Shown: one piece after another, positions 1 to 8,626 of the stretch
Position numbering within the stretch: position 1 is the first letter of the stretch
How the letters are laid out: every line of letters starts with the position of its first letter
Source of the DNA: an alpha proteobacterium MED-G09
GTDB lineage: Bacteria > Pseudomonadota > Alphaproteobacteria > MED-G09
Reading direction: 5' to 3'
Length of the DNA: 64,000 nucleotides
Assembly (NCBI GenBank): GCA_905182015.1
Contig: CAJIZT010000006.1
Location: 186,001 to 250,000, forward strand
Notes under the pieces: model-generated
Seen by the model: the letters and a program-made list of their open reading frames with translations, nothing else
What the model was told of the DNA's origin: nothing
The model's database searches: none
Translations under genes and position numbers: made by a program

Positions 1-602
1 AGGGCGGAGAAGGCTCAGGTAAGTCTACTCAGATTAAATTATTAAATAATTTTCTTATTCAAAAAAAAGCTAATGTTTTATGCACAAGAGAGCCTGGCGG
101 TACACCATCGGCAGAGATAATTCGTAAGTTAGTTACCCAGGGAGACATTGATAGGTGGTCTCCGATGACGGAATCACTCTTGATGTGGGCTGCAAGATCT
201 GAGCTAGTTGATAAATTAATAAAACCGTCTCTTCAAGATGGTAAGTGGGTTCTGTGTGATCGTTTTTATCACTCCACATTTGCCTACCAAGGTGTGGGTC
301 ATAATCTTGGCCTAGAGAACATGAAGCTAATGAAAAATATAGTTATTGGTGATGTAAATCCTGATTTTATAATTGTGCTAGATATTGATCCAGTTAAGGG
401 TATCGAAAGAACAAAAAACAGAAGCTCAGCAGAGGATAGATTCGAGAAACTGGATATTGAATTTCATAAATTGCTAAGAGGGGCATTTCTTAGCTTTGCA
501 GAAGAGGAGCCAGAGCAGTTTTTAGTTATTGATGCTGAACTTGATGTTAATTCAATTTCTAGGATTATCTGTGATGAAGTCTCAAAAAGGTTTAACCTGT
601 AA
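1..602 (+). CDS. tmk: Thymidylate kinase, 5' end cut by window
   Basis: Phosphorylates dTMP to dTDP in the cytoplasm for dTTP synthesis. The frame is open from base 3, well upstream of the ORF-track start at 165. The P-loop GGEGSGKST is the first thing visible, followed by TREPGGTP and the nucleotide-binding CDRFYHSTFAYQG; a LID-like stretch RTKNRSSAEDRFE comes later. About 199 residues are visible against 205-215 in the family, so only some ten N-terminal residues are missing. It is followed after 2 bp by holB, the usual alphaproteobacterial order tmk-holB-metG, which suggests one transcript supplying replication functions. Family assignment is firm. Confidence 0.97.
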   Translation, partial: GGEGSGKSTQIKLLNNFLIQKKANVLCTREPGGTPSAEIIRKLVTQGDIDRWSPMTESLLMWAARSELVDKLIKPSLQDGKWVLCDRFYHSTFAYQGVGHNLGLENMKLMKNIVIGDVNPDFIIVLDIDPVKGIERTKNRSSAEDRFEKLDIEFHKLLRGAFLSFAEEEPEQFLVIDAELDVNSISRIICDEVSKRFNL

Positions 603-604
603 TT

Positions 605-1603
605 ATGAGTTTTGAATTTTTAGATACAATAAATCCTAGGGCGAATTATGATTTAATGGGACATGATAGGAATATTGATTTCATTTTAAGCTCCTATAAG
701 AGAAAGCGTCTTCATCAGGCATATATTCTTTCAGGCAATGAAGGGGTAGGGAAGGCAACATTTGCATATTCATTCTCAAGAATTCTTCTTTCAGGATCAG
801 GCTCGAATAACTTTACTGTTGATAAGAATCTTAAAACCTGCAAGCTAATAGAAGCTAATACTCATCCTGACCTTTTGATTCTTGAGCCTCTAAATGGCCA
901 GAGGGATAGATTCATTAGTATTGAGCAAGCTAGAAAATGCTCTGAATTCTTCAATCATACTCCCTCCATTAGTGATTGGCGAGTATGTATAATTGATTCC
1001 ATAGATTTTATGGATATCTCAACATCAAATACTATTTTAAAGATTCTTGAAGAGCCCCCTTCTCATTGTATATTCCTAATTATTTCTCAGAAAATTGATT
1101 CAGTTATTGAAACTATAATTTCGAGGTGTGTTGAAATAAAGTTTCAAGATTTAAATCGGGGTGTAGTTTTAAACAAAGTAAAATTATTAAAGCCTGAATT
1201 ACTTGAGTCGGAGGTTGGTAATTTGGTAAACTTGTCTGAAGGAAGTTTAGGAAAAATGACAAAATTACTAGAGGATGATTCCATAAAAATTTACAATGAA
1301 TTAGATGATATTATTTTTAAAAAAAATATTAATGAATCTATTTATAATTTTTCTGATTTTATCTTAAAAGATGATTCAGCTATTAATAAATTTAATATTT
1401 TTACAGAGTGTATTGTTTTTAAAGTAGGTGAACTTATAAAGGGATTAACAAAAATTAACTCTGCCTTTTCTATAAATAAAGCCCTTGATTTACGTAACAA
1501 TATTCTTGAAACAATACAACAGGAAAGGGTACTTAAACTAAATAAAAAACAAACAATCCTAAGTGTTGTAATTGACTTAAATAAAATAACAAACCTACAA
1601 TAA
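605..1603 (+). CDS. holB: DNA polymerase III subunit delta'
   Basis: Clamp-loader subunit that works with gamma/tau and delta to load the beta sliding clamp. The 332 residues match the usual length. A Walker A motif GNEGVGKATFAYSFSR lies near residue 44, and the SRC-type sensor stretch IISRCVEI follows ILEEPPSHCIFLIIS. The C-terminal third is Asn/Lys-rich and poorly conserved, as is common in delta'. It starts 2 bp after tmk and is followed 15 bp later by metG. The delta' call rests on the tmk-holB-metG context as well as on the AAA+ features; dnaX would be much longer. Confidence 0.93.
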   Translation: MSFEFLDTINPRANYDLMGHDRNIDFILSSYKRKRLHQAYILSGNEGVGKATFAYSFSRILLSGSGSNNFTVDKNLKTCKLIEANTHPDLLILEPLNGQRDRFISIEQARKCSEFFNHTPSISDWRVCIIDSIDFMDISTSNTILKILEEPPSHCIFLIISQKIDSVIETIISRCVEIKFQDLNRGVVLNKVKLLKPELLESEVGNLVNLSEGSLGKMTKLLEDDSIKIYNELDDIIFKKNINESIYNFSDFILKDDSAINKFNIFTECIVFKVGELIKGLTKINSAFSINKALDLRNNILETIQQERVLKLNKKQTILSVVIDLNKITNLQ

Positions 1604-1618
1604 ATATAAAGTGGAATA

Positions 1619-3157
1619 ATGATAAAAAATTTTTTTATAAGTACAGCTATATCTTATACAAATGGTCCTCCGCATATGGGTCATGCGTATGAGATTATTG
1701 CTGCGGATGTAATAGCTCGTTTTAATAGACTTCAAAGTAAAAACGTTTTTTTCCTTACCGGGACTGATGAGCATGGACTAAAGGTCCAGCAAAAAGCAAA
1801 TAAATTAGAGATTTCATCACAAGAGCTTGCCAATCAGATGTCAAAAAAATTTATAGATATGGGCGATGGCTTAAATTGCTCTAATGATGATTTTATTCGA
1901 ACCTCTGAAGAGAGGCATAAAAAAGCAGTTAAGGAGATTTGGCTAAGAATGAAAGATAATGGCGATATATACCTCGATGATTATTCTGGCTGGTACTCGA
2001 TCATTGATGAGGCATTTTATCAGGAATCAGAGCTAATAAAAAACAATTTAGGAGAGCTTCTGTCACCTAATAAGACACCAGTCGAGTGGATTGAGGAGAA
2101 AAGCTATTTTTTCCGACTATCAGCCTATGAAGAAAAATTATTAGATCTATACGAAAGTGATAATGAATTTATTCAACCTCCAAGCAGAATGAATGAGGTA
2201 AGAAATTTTGTTAAGGGTGGATTGAAAGATATTTCTATCTCAAGAAAAGGCTTAGAGTGGGGTGTTGATGTTCCTGATGATAAAAGCCATTCCATATATG
2301 TTTGGGTTGATGCTCTTACAAATTATATTTCCGCCCTTCAATGGCCTGATGGAGGTAAATTGTATGATAATTTTTGGCCGGGCGACCTTCACTTGATTGG
2401 CAAGGATATTATTCGTTTTCACGCTGTTTACTGGCCTGCGTTTCTTTTATCGGCAGGACTACCAATACCTAAAAAGATTTTTGCCCATGGTTTCATTCTC
2501 AATAAGGGAGAGAAGATGTCAAAAAGTCTTGGTAACATTGAGGACCCTATGTCTTTAATTGAAAGCTTTGGTGTTGATCAATTAAGATACTTTCTGATGA
2601 GGGAAATACCCTTTGGGTCCGATGGTAATTACAGCGATAAATTACTTATTAATAGGGTTAATGCCGACTTGTCCAATGACCTGGGTAACCTGTCTCAGCG
2701 ATGTTTATCAATGGTAAAAAAGAACTGTAATCAGTTGGTTCCTAGTAAGGGTGAATTAATGGATGTTGATTTGGAATTATTAAACTCCATTGAGTTAAAA
2801 AAAAATAATATAATAAAGGTAATGGATAACTTTCAAATTAGCTCTTACCTTTCTGAGGTTTTTGATGCGATTTCCGATACCAATAAATATTTCTCAAATC
2901 AGAAGCCTTGGGAATTAAAATCTGTTGATGAAGAGCGAATGAACACGGTTCTATGGGTCACATGTGAAATGTTAAGAAGGTTTGGTATACTTTTACAACC
3001 AGTTATCCCATCGGGGAGTTCAATGCTTTTGGGCCTTTTATCCATTAGTGAAAAGGAGCGCACTATAGACTTTTTAAATGACGATTATGCCTTAATACCT
3101 GGTGATCCAATACAGAATCCCGAAGTGATTTTTCCAAAAATTGAATTAAAAGAATAA
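1619..3157 (+). CDS. metG: Methionyl-tRNA synthetase
   Basis: Class I aminoacyl-tRNA synthetase that charges tRNA-Met. The HIGH-type motif appears as PPHMGHAYE at about residues 17-25 and the KMSKS loop as KMSKSLGN near 299. At 512 residues it is the short form without the C-terminal dimerisation domain, normal for Alphaproteobacteria. The GTGGA before the ATG is a plausible ribosome binding site. In many relatives metG is followed by tatD and a metallo-hydrolase gene; here the next gene is the NtrX-like remnant, so that part of the usual order is missing. Confidence 0.98.
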   Translation: MIKNFFISTAISYTNGPPHMGHAYEIIAADVIARFNRLQSKNVFFLTGTDEHGLKVQQKANKLEISSQELANQMSKKFIDMGDGLNCSNDDFIRTSEERHKKAVKEIWLRMKDNGDIYLDDYSGWYSIIDEAFYQESELIKNNLGELLSPNKTPVEWIEEKSYFFRLSAYEEKLLDLYESDNEFIQPPSRMNEVRNFVKGGLKDISISRKGLEWGVDVPDDKSHSIYVWVDALTNYISALQWPDGGKLYDNFWPGDLHLIGKDIIRFHAVYWPAFLLSAGLPIPKKIFAHGFILNKGEKMSKSLGNIEDPMSLIESFGVDQLRYFLMREIPFGSDGNYSDKLLINRVNADLSNDLGNLSQRCLSMVKKNCNQLVPSKGELMDVDLELLNSIELKKNNIIKVMDNFQISSYLSEVFDAISDTNKYFSNQKPWELKSVDEERMNTVLWVTCEMLRRFGILLQPVIPSGSSMLLGLLSISEKERTIDFLNDDYALIPGDPIQNPEVIFPKIELKE

Positions 3158-3227
3158 AATTAATTCGTGACATCAAATTTATAAAGTTGTATTAAAGCAA
3201 CTACTTTTATATTTACAGGGATTCTTT

Positions 3228-3446
3228 ATGGATAAATTTTTAGTTATTGATCTGGACATGGATATCAGAAACGCAAGGTCACATTTTGAAAAAAAATATA
3301 TACTTGCTCAAATAAAGAAATTTAACGGTAATATTTCCAAGACAGCAAATTTTATTGGCATGGATAGAACTGCGCTTCATAGAAAAATGAAGGACTTAAA
3401 AATACATCCAAATGATAGATACAGAAATATTATTGGTTATCAGTAA
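3228..3446 (+). CDS. Stand-alone Fis-type HTH protein derived from the NtrX C-terminus
   Basis: A 72-residue protein that is almost entirely a Fis-type helix-turn-helix. The stretch from NARSHFEKKYILAQIKKF through GNISKTANFIGMDRTALHRK matches the DNA-binding end of the nitrogen response regulator NtrX. The receiver and AAA+ domains that normally precede it are absent, and the 70 bp upstream hold no trace of them. AGGG lies about 8 bp before the ATG, so translation looks possible. It sits directly upstream of trkA and hfq, the place where full-length ntrX sits in Alphaproteobacteria. Function is unknown: a phosphorylation-independent regulator or a Fis-like DNA-bending protein are both possible. 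Confidence 0.85.
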   Translation: MDKFLVIDLDMDIRNARSHFEKKYILAQIKKFNGNISKTANFIGMDRTALHRKMKDLKIHPNDRYRNIIGYQ

Positions 3447-3457
3447 AGGGAAGAATC

Positions 3458-4834
3458 ATGCAGATAGTAGTTTGTGGCGCAGGAAAGAGTGGATCATCTA
3501 TTGCTGAAAAATTATCTCAGCTTGGTAATGAGGTTACAATAATTGATTCATCATCTAATTTAGTTAAGAATCTTACAAGTAAATTAGATATCAGAGGTGT
3601 TGTTGGTCATGGTGCTCATCCAGATATTCTTGAGAGGGCTGGAGCACGAGATGCTGATATGTTGATTGCTATCACATCATCCGATGAAGTTAATATGCTT
3701 GCCTGTCAGATCGCTCATTCAATCTTCGAGGTACCAAAGCGAATTGCAAGAATTAGAGATAAATCTTATTTAAATCCATCTCACCAAGACTTATTCACAA
3801 GTGAAAAATTACCCGTTAGTGTAATAATTTCTCCTGAAAAAGAGGTTGCAAAAAACGTTTTACGTAGGTTAGAAATACCGGGGGCCATTGAGAATATTCC
3901 TTTTATTGAAGACAAACTTAAATTCTTAGCAGTAAAAATTGAAGATAATTGTCCTATAGTTGAAACGGAAATAGGAGAATTAACTAATCTTTTCCCAGAC
4001 TTAAAAACAGTAATTGTTGGTTTGTTACGAGATGGTGAAATTTTAATTCCTAAAACAAATGATAAGCTGATTATCAATGATATTGCCTATATAATTTGCC
4101 CTAAAGAGCTTTCAAGGAGAGTTGTTTCTATTTTTGGTCATCCAGAAAAGGAGGCCAGAAAGGTTGTTTTGATCGGAGGGGGATCAGTTGGCAGCGAGGT
4201 GGCAACCATGATTGACTATTCTGCAGCAAAAATTAACCTTACCGTCATAGAGAATAACGCCACCAACGCTTCATTTTTAGCAGATAAATTGAAAAATGTT
4301 AGGGTTTTGAAGGGTTCTGGTGTGGACAGGGATATACTTCATGAGGCTGATATAGAAAATACTGAAACACTGGTATCCCTAACTGATAGCGATGAAACTA
4401 ATTTTCTTTCTGCTGCTTTTTCTTCTAGCGAGGGCTGTAAGAGATCTTTAGCACTTTTGAACAACTCGGACTTTCAGTCATTAATTAAGTCATTGAAGAT
4501 TGGAGAATTTATCGACCCTAAGGCTATTACAATTTCCTCTATCTTAAGACACGTAAGAAAGGGTCATATTAAGAGAATATATTCTCTAACAGAAGGTAAT
4601 GCTGAGGTGATTGAGGGCGAGGTTTCGGTATCTTCAGAGCTCATAGGTCCTTCTATTGAAGAAATGCAATTACCCTCTGGACTTAGAATAGGCGGAATAA
4701 TGAGAAAAGATAAGTTCGTTATGCCAACTGGATCAACTTGTATAAAGGAAGGTGACGAGATAGTAATTTTTTCAAGATCAGAATGTATTCACATGGTAGA
4801 AAAATTTTTTAGGGTTAGCCCTGATTTTTATTAA
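3458..4834 (+). CDS. trkA: Trk potassium uptake system NAD-binding protein
   Basis: Cytoplasmic regulatory subunit of the Trk/Ktr potassium channel. The 458 residues form two RCK repeats: the first begins with the Rossmann motif VVCGAGKSGSSIAEKL and the second, near residue 235, with VLIGGGSVGSEVA. Each is followed by a TrkA_C-like region. It starts 11 bp after the mini-NtrX gene, preceded by AGGGAAG, and leads to hfq 60-110 bp downstream. The membrane partner TrkH/TrkG is not in this window. Confidence 0.96.
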   Translation: MQIVVCGAGKSGSSIAEKLSQLGNEVTIIDSSSNLVKNLTSKLDIRGVVGHGAHPDILERAGARDADMLIAITSSDEVNMLACQIAHSIFEVPKRIARIRDKSYLNPSHQDLFTSEKLPVSVIISPEKEVAKNVLRRLEIPGAIENIPFIEDKLKFLAVKIEDNCPIVETEIGELTNLFPDLKTVIVGLLRDGEILIPKTNDKLIINDIAYIICPKELSRRVVSIFGHPEKEARKVVLIGGGSVGSEVATMIDYSAAKINLTVIENNATNASFLADKLKNVRVLKGSGVDRDILHEADIENTETLVSLTDSDETNFLSAAFSSSEGCKRSLALLNNSDFQSLIKSLKIGEFIDPKAITISSILRHVRKGHIKRIYSLTEGNAEVIEGEVSVSSELIGPSIEEMQLPSGLRIGGIMRKDKFVMPTGSTCIKEGDEIVIFSRSECIHMVEKFFRVSPDFY

Positions 4835-4843
4835 TTTTACGCT

Positions 4844-4870
4844 TGATATAAGTAAGTAAATCATATTTAT
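4844..4870 (+). promoter_or_regulatory. Possible promoter for hfq
   Basis: TTGATA at 4844-4849 is followed by TATTTAT around 4864-4870 in the spacer between trkA and hfq. The 14-16 bp spacing is short for a sigma-70 promoter, so this is only a weak candidate. Confidence 0.25.
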
Positions 4871-4947
4871 TAGCCTAAATTTATTAATATTTTATGATCT
4901 TGATGGGGGTTAATTTTCATAAACATATAAGGAAGAAGTTAAACACA

Positions 4948-5190
4948 ATGCTAAAAAAAACTGATGAAAACCCTTTAAACGATATCGACCTTGAGAACCG
5001 TTTTGTTTCCTTTGCAATTGAAAACTCTAAACCTCTAACTATATTTCTTGTTAATGGAATTAAGTTAGAAGGAAATATTATTGATATGGGTAAAAATTGT
5101 TATCTTTTAAAAAGGGATGATAATATGCAATTAGTTTATAAACACTCTATATCAACAATTCTGCCTCTAGATTCATCAAATTTTCTTTAA
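4948..5190 (+). CDS. hfq: RNA chaperone Hfq (divergent)
   Basis: Sm-like hexameric protein that pairs small RNAs with mRNAs. The Sm1 stretch LTIFLVNGIKLEG and the Sm2 stretch LVYKHSISTILP identify it. The ORF track begins at 4894, but the ATG at 4948 puts about 24 residues before the Sm core, close to the usual 20, and AAGGAAG lies about 12 bp upstream; I chose that start (80 residues). Compared with textbook Hfq the proximal-face Gln8 is Glu, Phe42 is Asn, and the arginine rim (RRER or RKQK) reads IENS, so two RNA-binding surfaces look altered. It converges on mazG with an 11 bp gap. Confidence 0.92.
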   Translation: MLKKTDENPLNDIDLENRFVSFAIENSKPLTIFLVNGIKLEGNIIDMGKNCYLLKRDDNMQLVYKHSISTILPLDSSNFL

Positions 5191-5201
5191 TAAATCTAAG
5201 G

Positions 5202-5615
5202 CTAACTCTTATTTGATAAATTTTCTTCATGTTTAATCCTTTGCCAGTTATCCTCAATCTCTTTTTTTGAAATTTTTTTCTTTATTTTGTTGTCAAATAC
5301 GTGAGGGTTTCTTCTTATCATTTTTTTACTAATAGAGTTAATAACGTCGTTGATAGTAAAAGCATTCTCCTCACTCTTTATTTGAGAGTGAAACACTACC
5401 TGAAAAAGTAAATCCCCTAACTCTTCACATATTTTACTATTATCCCCTTCATTAATGGCCTCGATTACTTCGCCTGCTTCTTCCTGGGCATACTTTGCGA
5501 TAGTTTTCGAAGTTTGCTCCTTACACCACTCGCAACCATCTTTTTTGTCTCTCAACTTTTCCATAATACCTAGTAAATTATTAAAACTATTATTTATTTC
5601 TTCTCTTTCTCTCAT
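5202..5615 (-). CDS. mazG: Nucleoside triphosphate pyrophosphohydrolase, single MazG domain
   Basis: Hydrolyses (d)NTPs to NMPs and pyrophosphate, a housekeeping function that may also influence (p)ppGpp levels. The all-alpha MazG core is clear: KYAQEEAGEVIEAI then EELGDLLFQVVFHSQ, supplying the EExxE and ExxD metal ligands. Proteobacterial MazG usually has two such domains in about 260 residues. This one has 137 and stops at the end of the first domain (EDNWQRIKHEE). hflX, which often lies between hfq and mazG in Alphaproteobacteria, is absent. Confidence 0.93.
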   Translation of the reverse strand: MREREEINNSFNNLLGIMEKLRDKKDGCEWCKEQTSKTIAKYAQEEAGEVIEAINEGDNSKICEELGDLLFQVVFHSQIKSEENAFTINDVINSISKKMIRRNPHVFDNKIKKKISKKEIEDNWQRIKHEENLSNKS

Positions 5616-5696
5616 ATCTTTCCTATTTTTTTTTTTGATTATTTGCGGTTATAGTCTTATTTTTATTTATAAAATTAAATATTTTTAATAGAGTGA

Positions 5697-7292
5697 TTAA
5701 TTACGTTTTAAATATCTACTCCCGTGTGACGCGGATGAATTTTCTTCCCACCCTGATATATTTTCTTTAACAAGGGATCTGCTTATTCCAAACAATATTG
5801 GAGCTAACGGCATATCTTCCATAAGAATTTTTTCTGCTTTTTTTAAGATAATTGTTCGCTTTGAGATATCAATTTCATTTTGAGCATTTACCATTAATTG
5901 ATCAAAATTAAAGTTTGAGTATTTTCCATAATTAAGTGGGCCAGAGGAGGATTGAAATAAAAATAAAAAATTTGATGCATCATTATAATCTGCAATCCAA
6001 CCAGCATCACCTACTTGAAAATCACCAGTTCTAAGGTAGCTATACAAAACCTTTGGTTCTGACGCTTCTAAAATGACTTCAATATTAGCCTTTTTAAGCA
6101 TTGATTGAATAGCTACCATATGTTTTTTTTGATCACCGCCATTTCTATACTTAATAGTAAATTTTAATGGATTTTTATCTGTATAACCCCTGGACCTTAG
6201 GATTTCTGTTGCTATTCCGTTTCTTTCTTCTTGTGTGAGGTTTTTTTCTTTAATTAACCCCGAGTATTCGTAATTTAAAACGCCCTTTGGAACCAAGGAC
6301 CAAGCAATAGTCTCATTAAAGTTTCTTATTTTATTTACTATAACATCTCTGTCGATAGATAGAGATACTGCTTTTCTTATTCCTTTATCGTTGAAGGGAG
6401 AAGAATTGCAATTAAAGATTAAATAAGTGACAACGAGAATATTATCGTGATGAATATTATGAGGCATATTCTTTTTAAGCCAAGAAGTTTTGTTCTCCGG
6501 GTAACCATTATTTATATCAAGCTCACCTGCGCGAAACCTTCGTAGTGCAGACTCACTATCTTCTGTTGGGTAGTAAATAACCTCATCAAACCATACATTG
6601 CTATTATCATAAAAATAAGGATTTCTTACTAGATGAATATTATCATGAGCCCTCCAACTTAATAATGTGTAAGGTCCATTTGTTATAATATTTTTAGGCT
6701 TTATCCATTCTCTTCCATGATTTTTAATAATATGAGAGGGTACAGGGTAGGTTGTGTAATGGGTTAAAAGTTCCAATAAGTATGGTGTTGGATAGTTTAA
6801 TTCAATTTCTAATTTATATTTTTCAATGGCCCTTACGCCTAAATTTTCTAAACTCATTAGGCCACTGTTGACCTCTTGAGAATTTTTTATCATGTATAGT
6901 AGTGAGGCGTATTGTGAGGCTGTTTTAGGATTTAGAACCCTTCTGAATCCAGCTACATAGTCTTTTGCAGTTACATTAACACCGTCGGACCAAAAATGAT
7001 CTTTTCTTAAAGTAAATGTATACTTTAAATTATTGTTAGTTTTTCGGTAACCTAAAGAAGATCCTCCAACAGGGATTCCCATTTTATTCTTAGTATATAA
7101 ACCCACAAACAGATCATTTATTACATTACCTTCCCAAGATCCTGTTGCCAGATGAGGGTCTAATGTGTCTGGTTCTGCTCCATTTCCTCGATGCAAAATT
7201 TTATTGTCGTATGCAAATGTTTGTACGGTAGGGTAAAGGCTTAAAATTATAAGGAATAAAAATAAAGATATTTTAATGCAAGAATCAATCAC
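5697..7292 (-). CDS. oppA: Oligopeptide ABC transporter substrate-binding protein
   Basis: Periplasmic binding protein of the SBP_bac_5 (OppA/DppA) family, which hands peptides or similar ligands to an ABC permease. An N-terminal signal peptide (ISLFLFLIILSLYPTVQTFA) leads into RGNGAEPDTLDPHLATG, the classic start of OppA-type proteins. At 531 residues it is normal length. It overlaps the end of modC by 8 bp, so it is probably co-translated with the molybdate genes. No oppB, C, D or F genes are adjacent, so its permease must be elsewhere. The gene symbol reflects family; the actual ligand is unknown. Confidence 0.9.
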   Translation of the reverse strand: MIDSCIKISLFLFLIILSLYPTVQTFAYDNKILHRGNGAEPDTLDPHLATGSWEGNVINDLFVGLYTKNKMGIPVGGSSLGYRKTNNNLKYTFTLRKDHFWSDGVNVTAKDYVAGFRRVLNPKTASQYASLLYMIKNSQEVNSGLMSLENLGVRAIEKYKLEIELNYPTPYLLELLTHYTTYPVPSHIIKNHGREWIKPKNIITNGPYTLLSWRAHDNIHLVRNPYFYDNSNVWFDEVIYYPTEDSESALRRFRAGELDINNGYPENKTSWLKKNMPHNIHHDNILVVTYLIFNCNSSPFNDKGIRKAVSLSIDRDVIVNKIRNFNETIAWSLVPKGVLNYEYSGLIKEKNLTQEERNGIATEILRSRGYTDKNPLKFTIKYRNGGDQKKHMVAIQSMLKKANIEVILEASEPKVLYSYLRTGDFQVGDAGWIADYNDASNFLFLFQSSSGPLNYGKYSNFNFDQLMVNAQNEIDISKRTIILKKAEKILMEDMPLAPILFGISRSLVKENISGWEENSSASHGSRYLKRN

Positions 7293-7935
7293 CTTCTTTC
7301 TCCAGTTTTTTTAACATACCGTCTTTAATTTGAAATACTTTATTCGTTAAAGTTTTTACTTCATCATTATTGTGAGTAACGTATAAAATAGGTATTTTAT
7401 TCTTTAATGATAGTTTTTTTATAAAACTAAGTATTATTTTTTTTCTTGATTCCTCCACTCCTGACAATGGTTCATCAAGAAGTAATAGAGCCGGAGTTCC
7501 CGCTAATGACCTTCCCAGAGAAATTCTTTTTTTCTCACCTCCAGATAAATTTTTTATTTTTCTATCAAGGATATTTTTTAAATCAAGGATATTTATAATT
7601 TCATCTAGATGAATCATATCTTTTGATTTGTATGTAAGGTTTTTCCATACATTCATATGAGGAAAAAGCCTTTCATCTTGAAATGCGTAACCAATGTTTC
7701 TATCCTTAATTGGAATATTAATATTTTTTTGAGCATTAAAAAAACTATGATTATTTAAAATAATACTTCCTTTTTTTGGAATTTTAATTCCAGCAATAGC
7801 GTTTAATATTGAAGTCTTGCCTGATCCTGAAGGGCCAAAAATACAAACTATCTCGGCTTGCATATAAAAATTAGCACTTAAACTAACCGAACCTATCATA
7901 AGCTCTATATCAACTTTAAGATTATTATTTATCAT
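7285..7935 (-). CDS. modC: Molybdate ABC transporter ATPase, short form
   Basis: Cytoplasmic ATPase driving molybdate uptake. Walker A is GPSGSGKTS, the signature is LSGGEKKRISLGRSL, Walker B is ALLLLDEPLSGV and the switch histidine is in YVTHN. At 216 residues it ends after the ATPase core and lacks the C-terminal molybdate-binding TOBE/MOP region found in many ModC proteins (about 350 residues), so substrate feedback on this subunit is probably missing. It overlaps modB by 11 bp and oppA by 8 bp. The specificity call depends on modA and modB next door. Confidence 0.88.
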   Translation of the reverse strand: MINNNLKVDIELMIGSVSLSANFYMQAEIVCIFGPSGSGKTSILNAIAGIKIPKKGSIILNNHSFFNAQKNINIPIKDRNIGYAFQDERLFPHMNVWKNLTYKSKDMIHLDEIINILDLKNILDRKIKNLSGGEKKRISLGRSLAGTPALLLLDEPLSGVEESRKKIILSFIKKLSLKNKIPILYVTHNNDEVKTLTNKVFQIKDGMLKKLEKEGD

Positions 7936-8614
7936 TTTTTAATCTATCTAAAAACTTTTTTTCAATGCTTGTTGCAAATACCAAAGCTACCAATGATAAA
8001 CAAATAGAAATTAAACCCAGTCTAATAATCTCATAAGTATTATTTGATGTTTCTATTAACGTCCATAAGGCTAGGGGCAAGGTTTGTGTTTCCCCTGGTA
8101 TATTGCCAACAAATGCTATTGTTGCTCCAAATTCTCCTATTGATCTTGCAAAGGACAATACCAATCCAGCTAATATGCCAGGGTAAGCTAAAGGAAGAGT
8201 TATAGTGAAAAAAATTTTAAACTCAGACGACCCAAGGGAGCGTGCTGCATTATCTATCTTACTATCTTGCGCCTCCATCAGAACTCTAATTGGACGAACC
8301 ATCAAAGGAAAAGACATAATCGCGCATGCTAACGATGCCCCTATCCATGAAAAAGATAAATTAATATTAAAATTCTGAAAAAGAAAGCCACCTAAATAAC
8401 TATTTTTTCCAAGCATTATTAGAAGAATATAACCTATTCCTATGGGCGGAATGACAAGAGGTAAATGCACTAAAGAGTCTAAAATTGTTTTTCCAAAAAA
8501 ATCCTTTTTTGCAAGTACCCATCCTATGAGGATTCCGGGTATTAAAATAAATAATGTTGATAGCATTCCTATTTTTATACTCAAAAAAAGTGCATTATAT
8601 TCAAAAGGGGTCAA
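7925..8614 (-). CDS. modB: Molybdate ABC transporter permease
   Basis: Inner-membrane channel subunit with about five hydrophobic segments in 229 residues. The EAA loop that docks on the ATPase is visible as NAARSLGSSEFKIFFTITLP followed by LAYPGILAGL and RSIGEFGATIAFVGN, a pattern typical of ModB/CysT permeases. It lies 12 bp after modA and overlaps modC. Tungstate or sulfate permeases are close relatives, but the adjacent ModA makes molybdate most likely. Confidence 0.92.
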   Translation of the reverse strand: MTPFEYNALFLSIKIGMLSTLFILIPGILIGWVLAKKDFFGKTILDSLVHLPLVIPPIGIGYILLIMLGKNSYLGGFLFQNFNINLSFSWIGASLACAIMSFPLMVRPIRVLMEAQDSKIDNAARSLGSSEFKIFFTITLPLAYPGILAGLVLSFARSIGEFGATIAFVGNIPGETQTLPLALWTLIETSNNTYEIIRLGLISICLSLVALVFATSIEKKFLDRLKNDK

Positions 8615-8626
8615 TTTATCCTCGAT

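Noticed and set aside
3185-3202. Terminator after metG (AGTTG...CAACT)
   Set aside because: A 5 bp A/T-rich stem with an 8-base loop and no continuous T-run; too weak to call.
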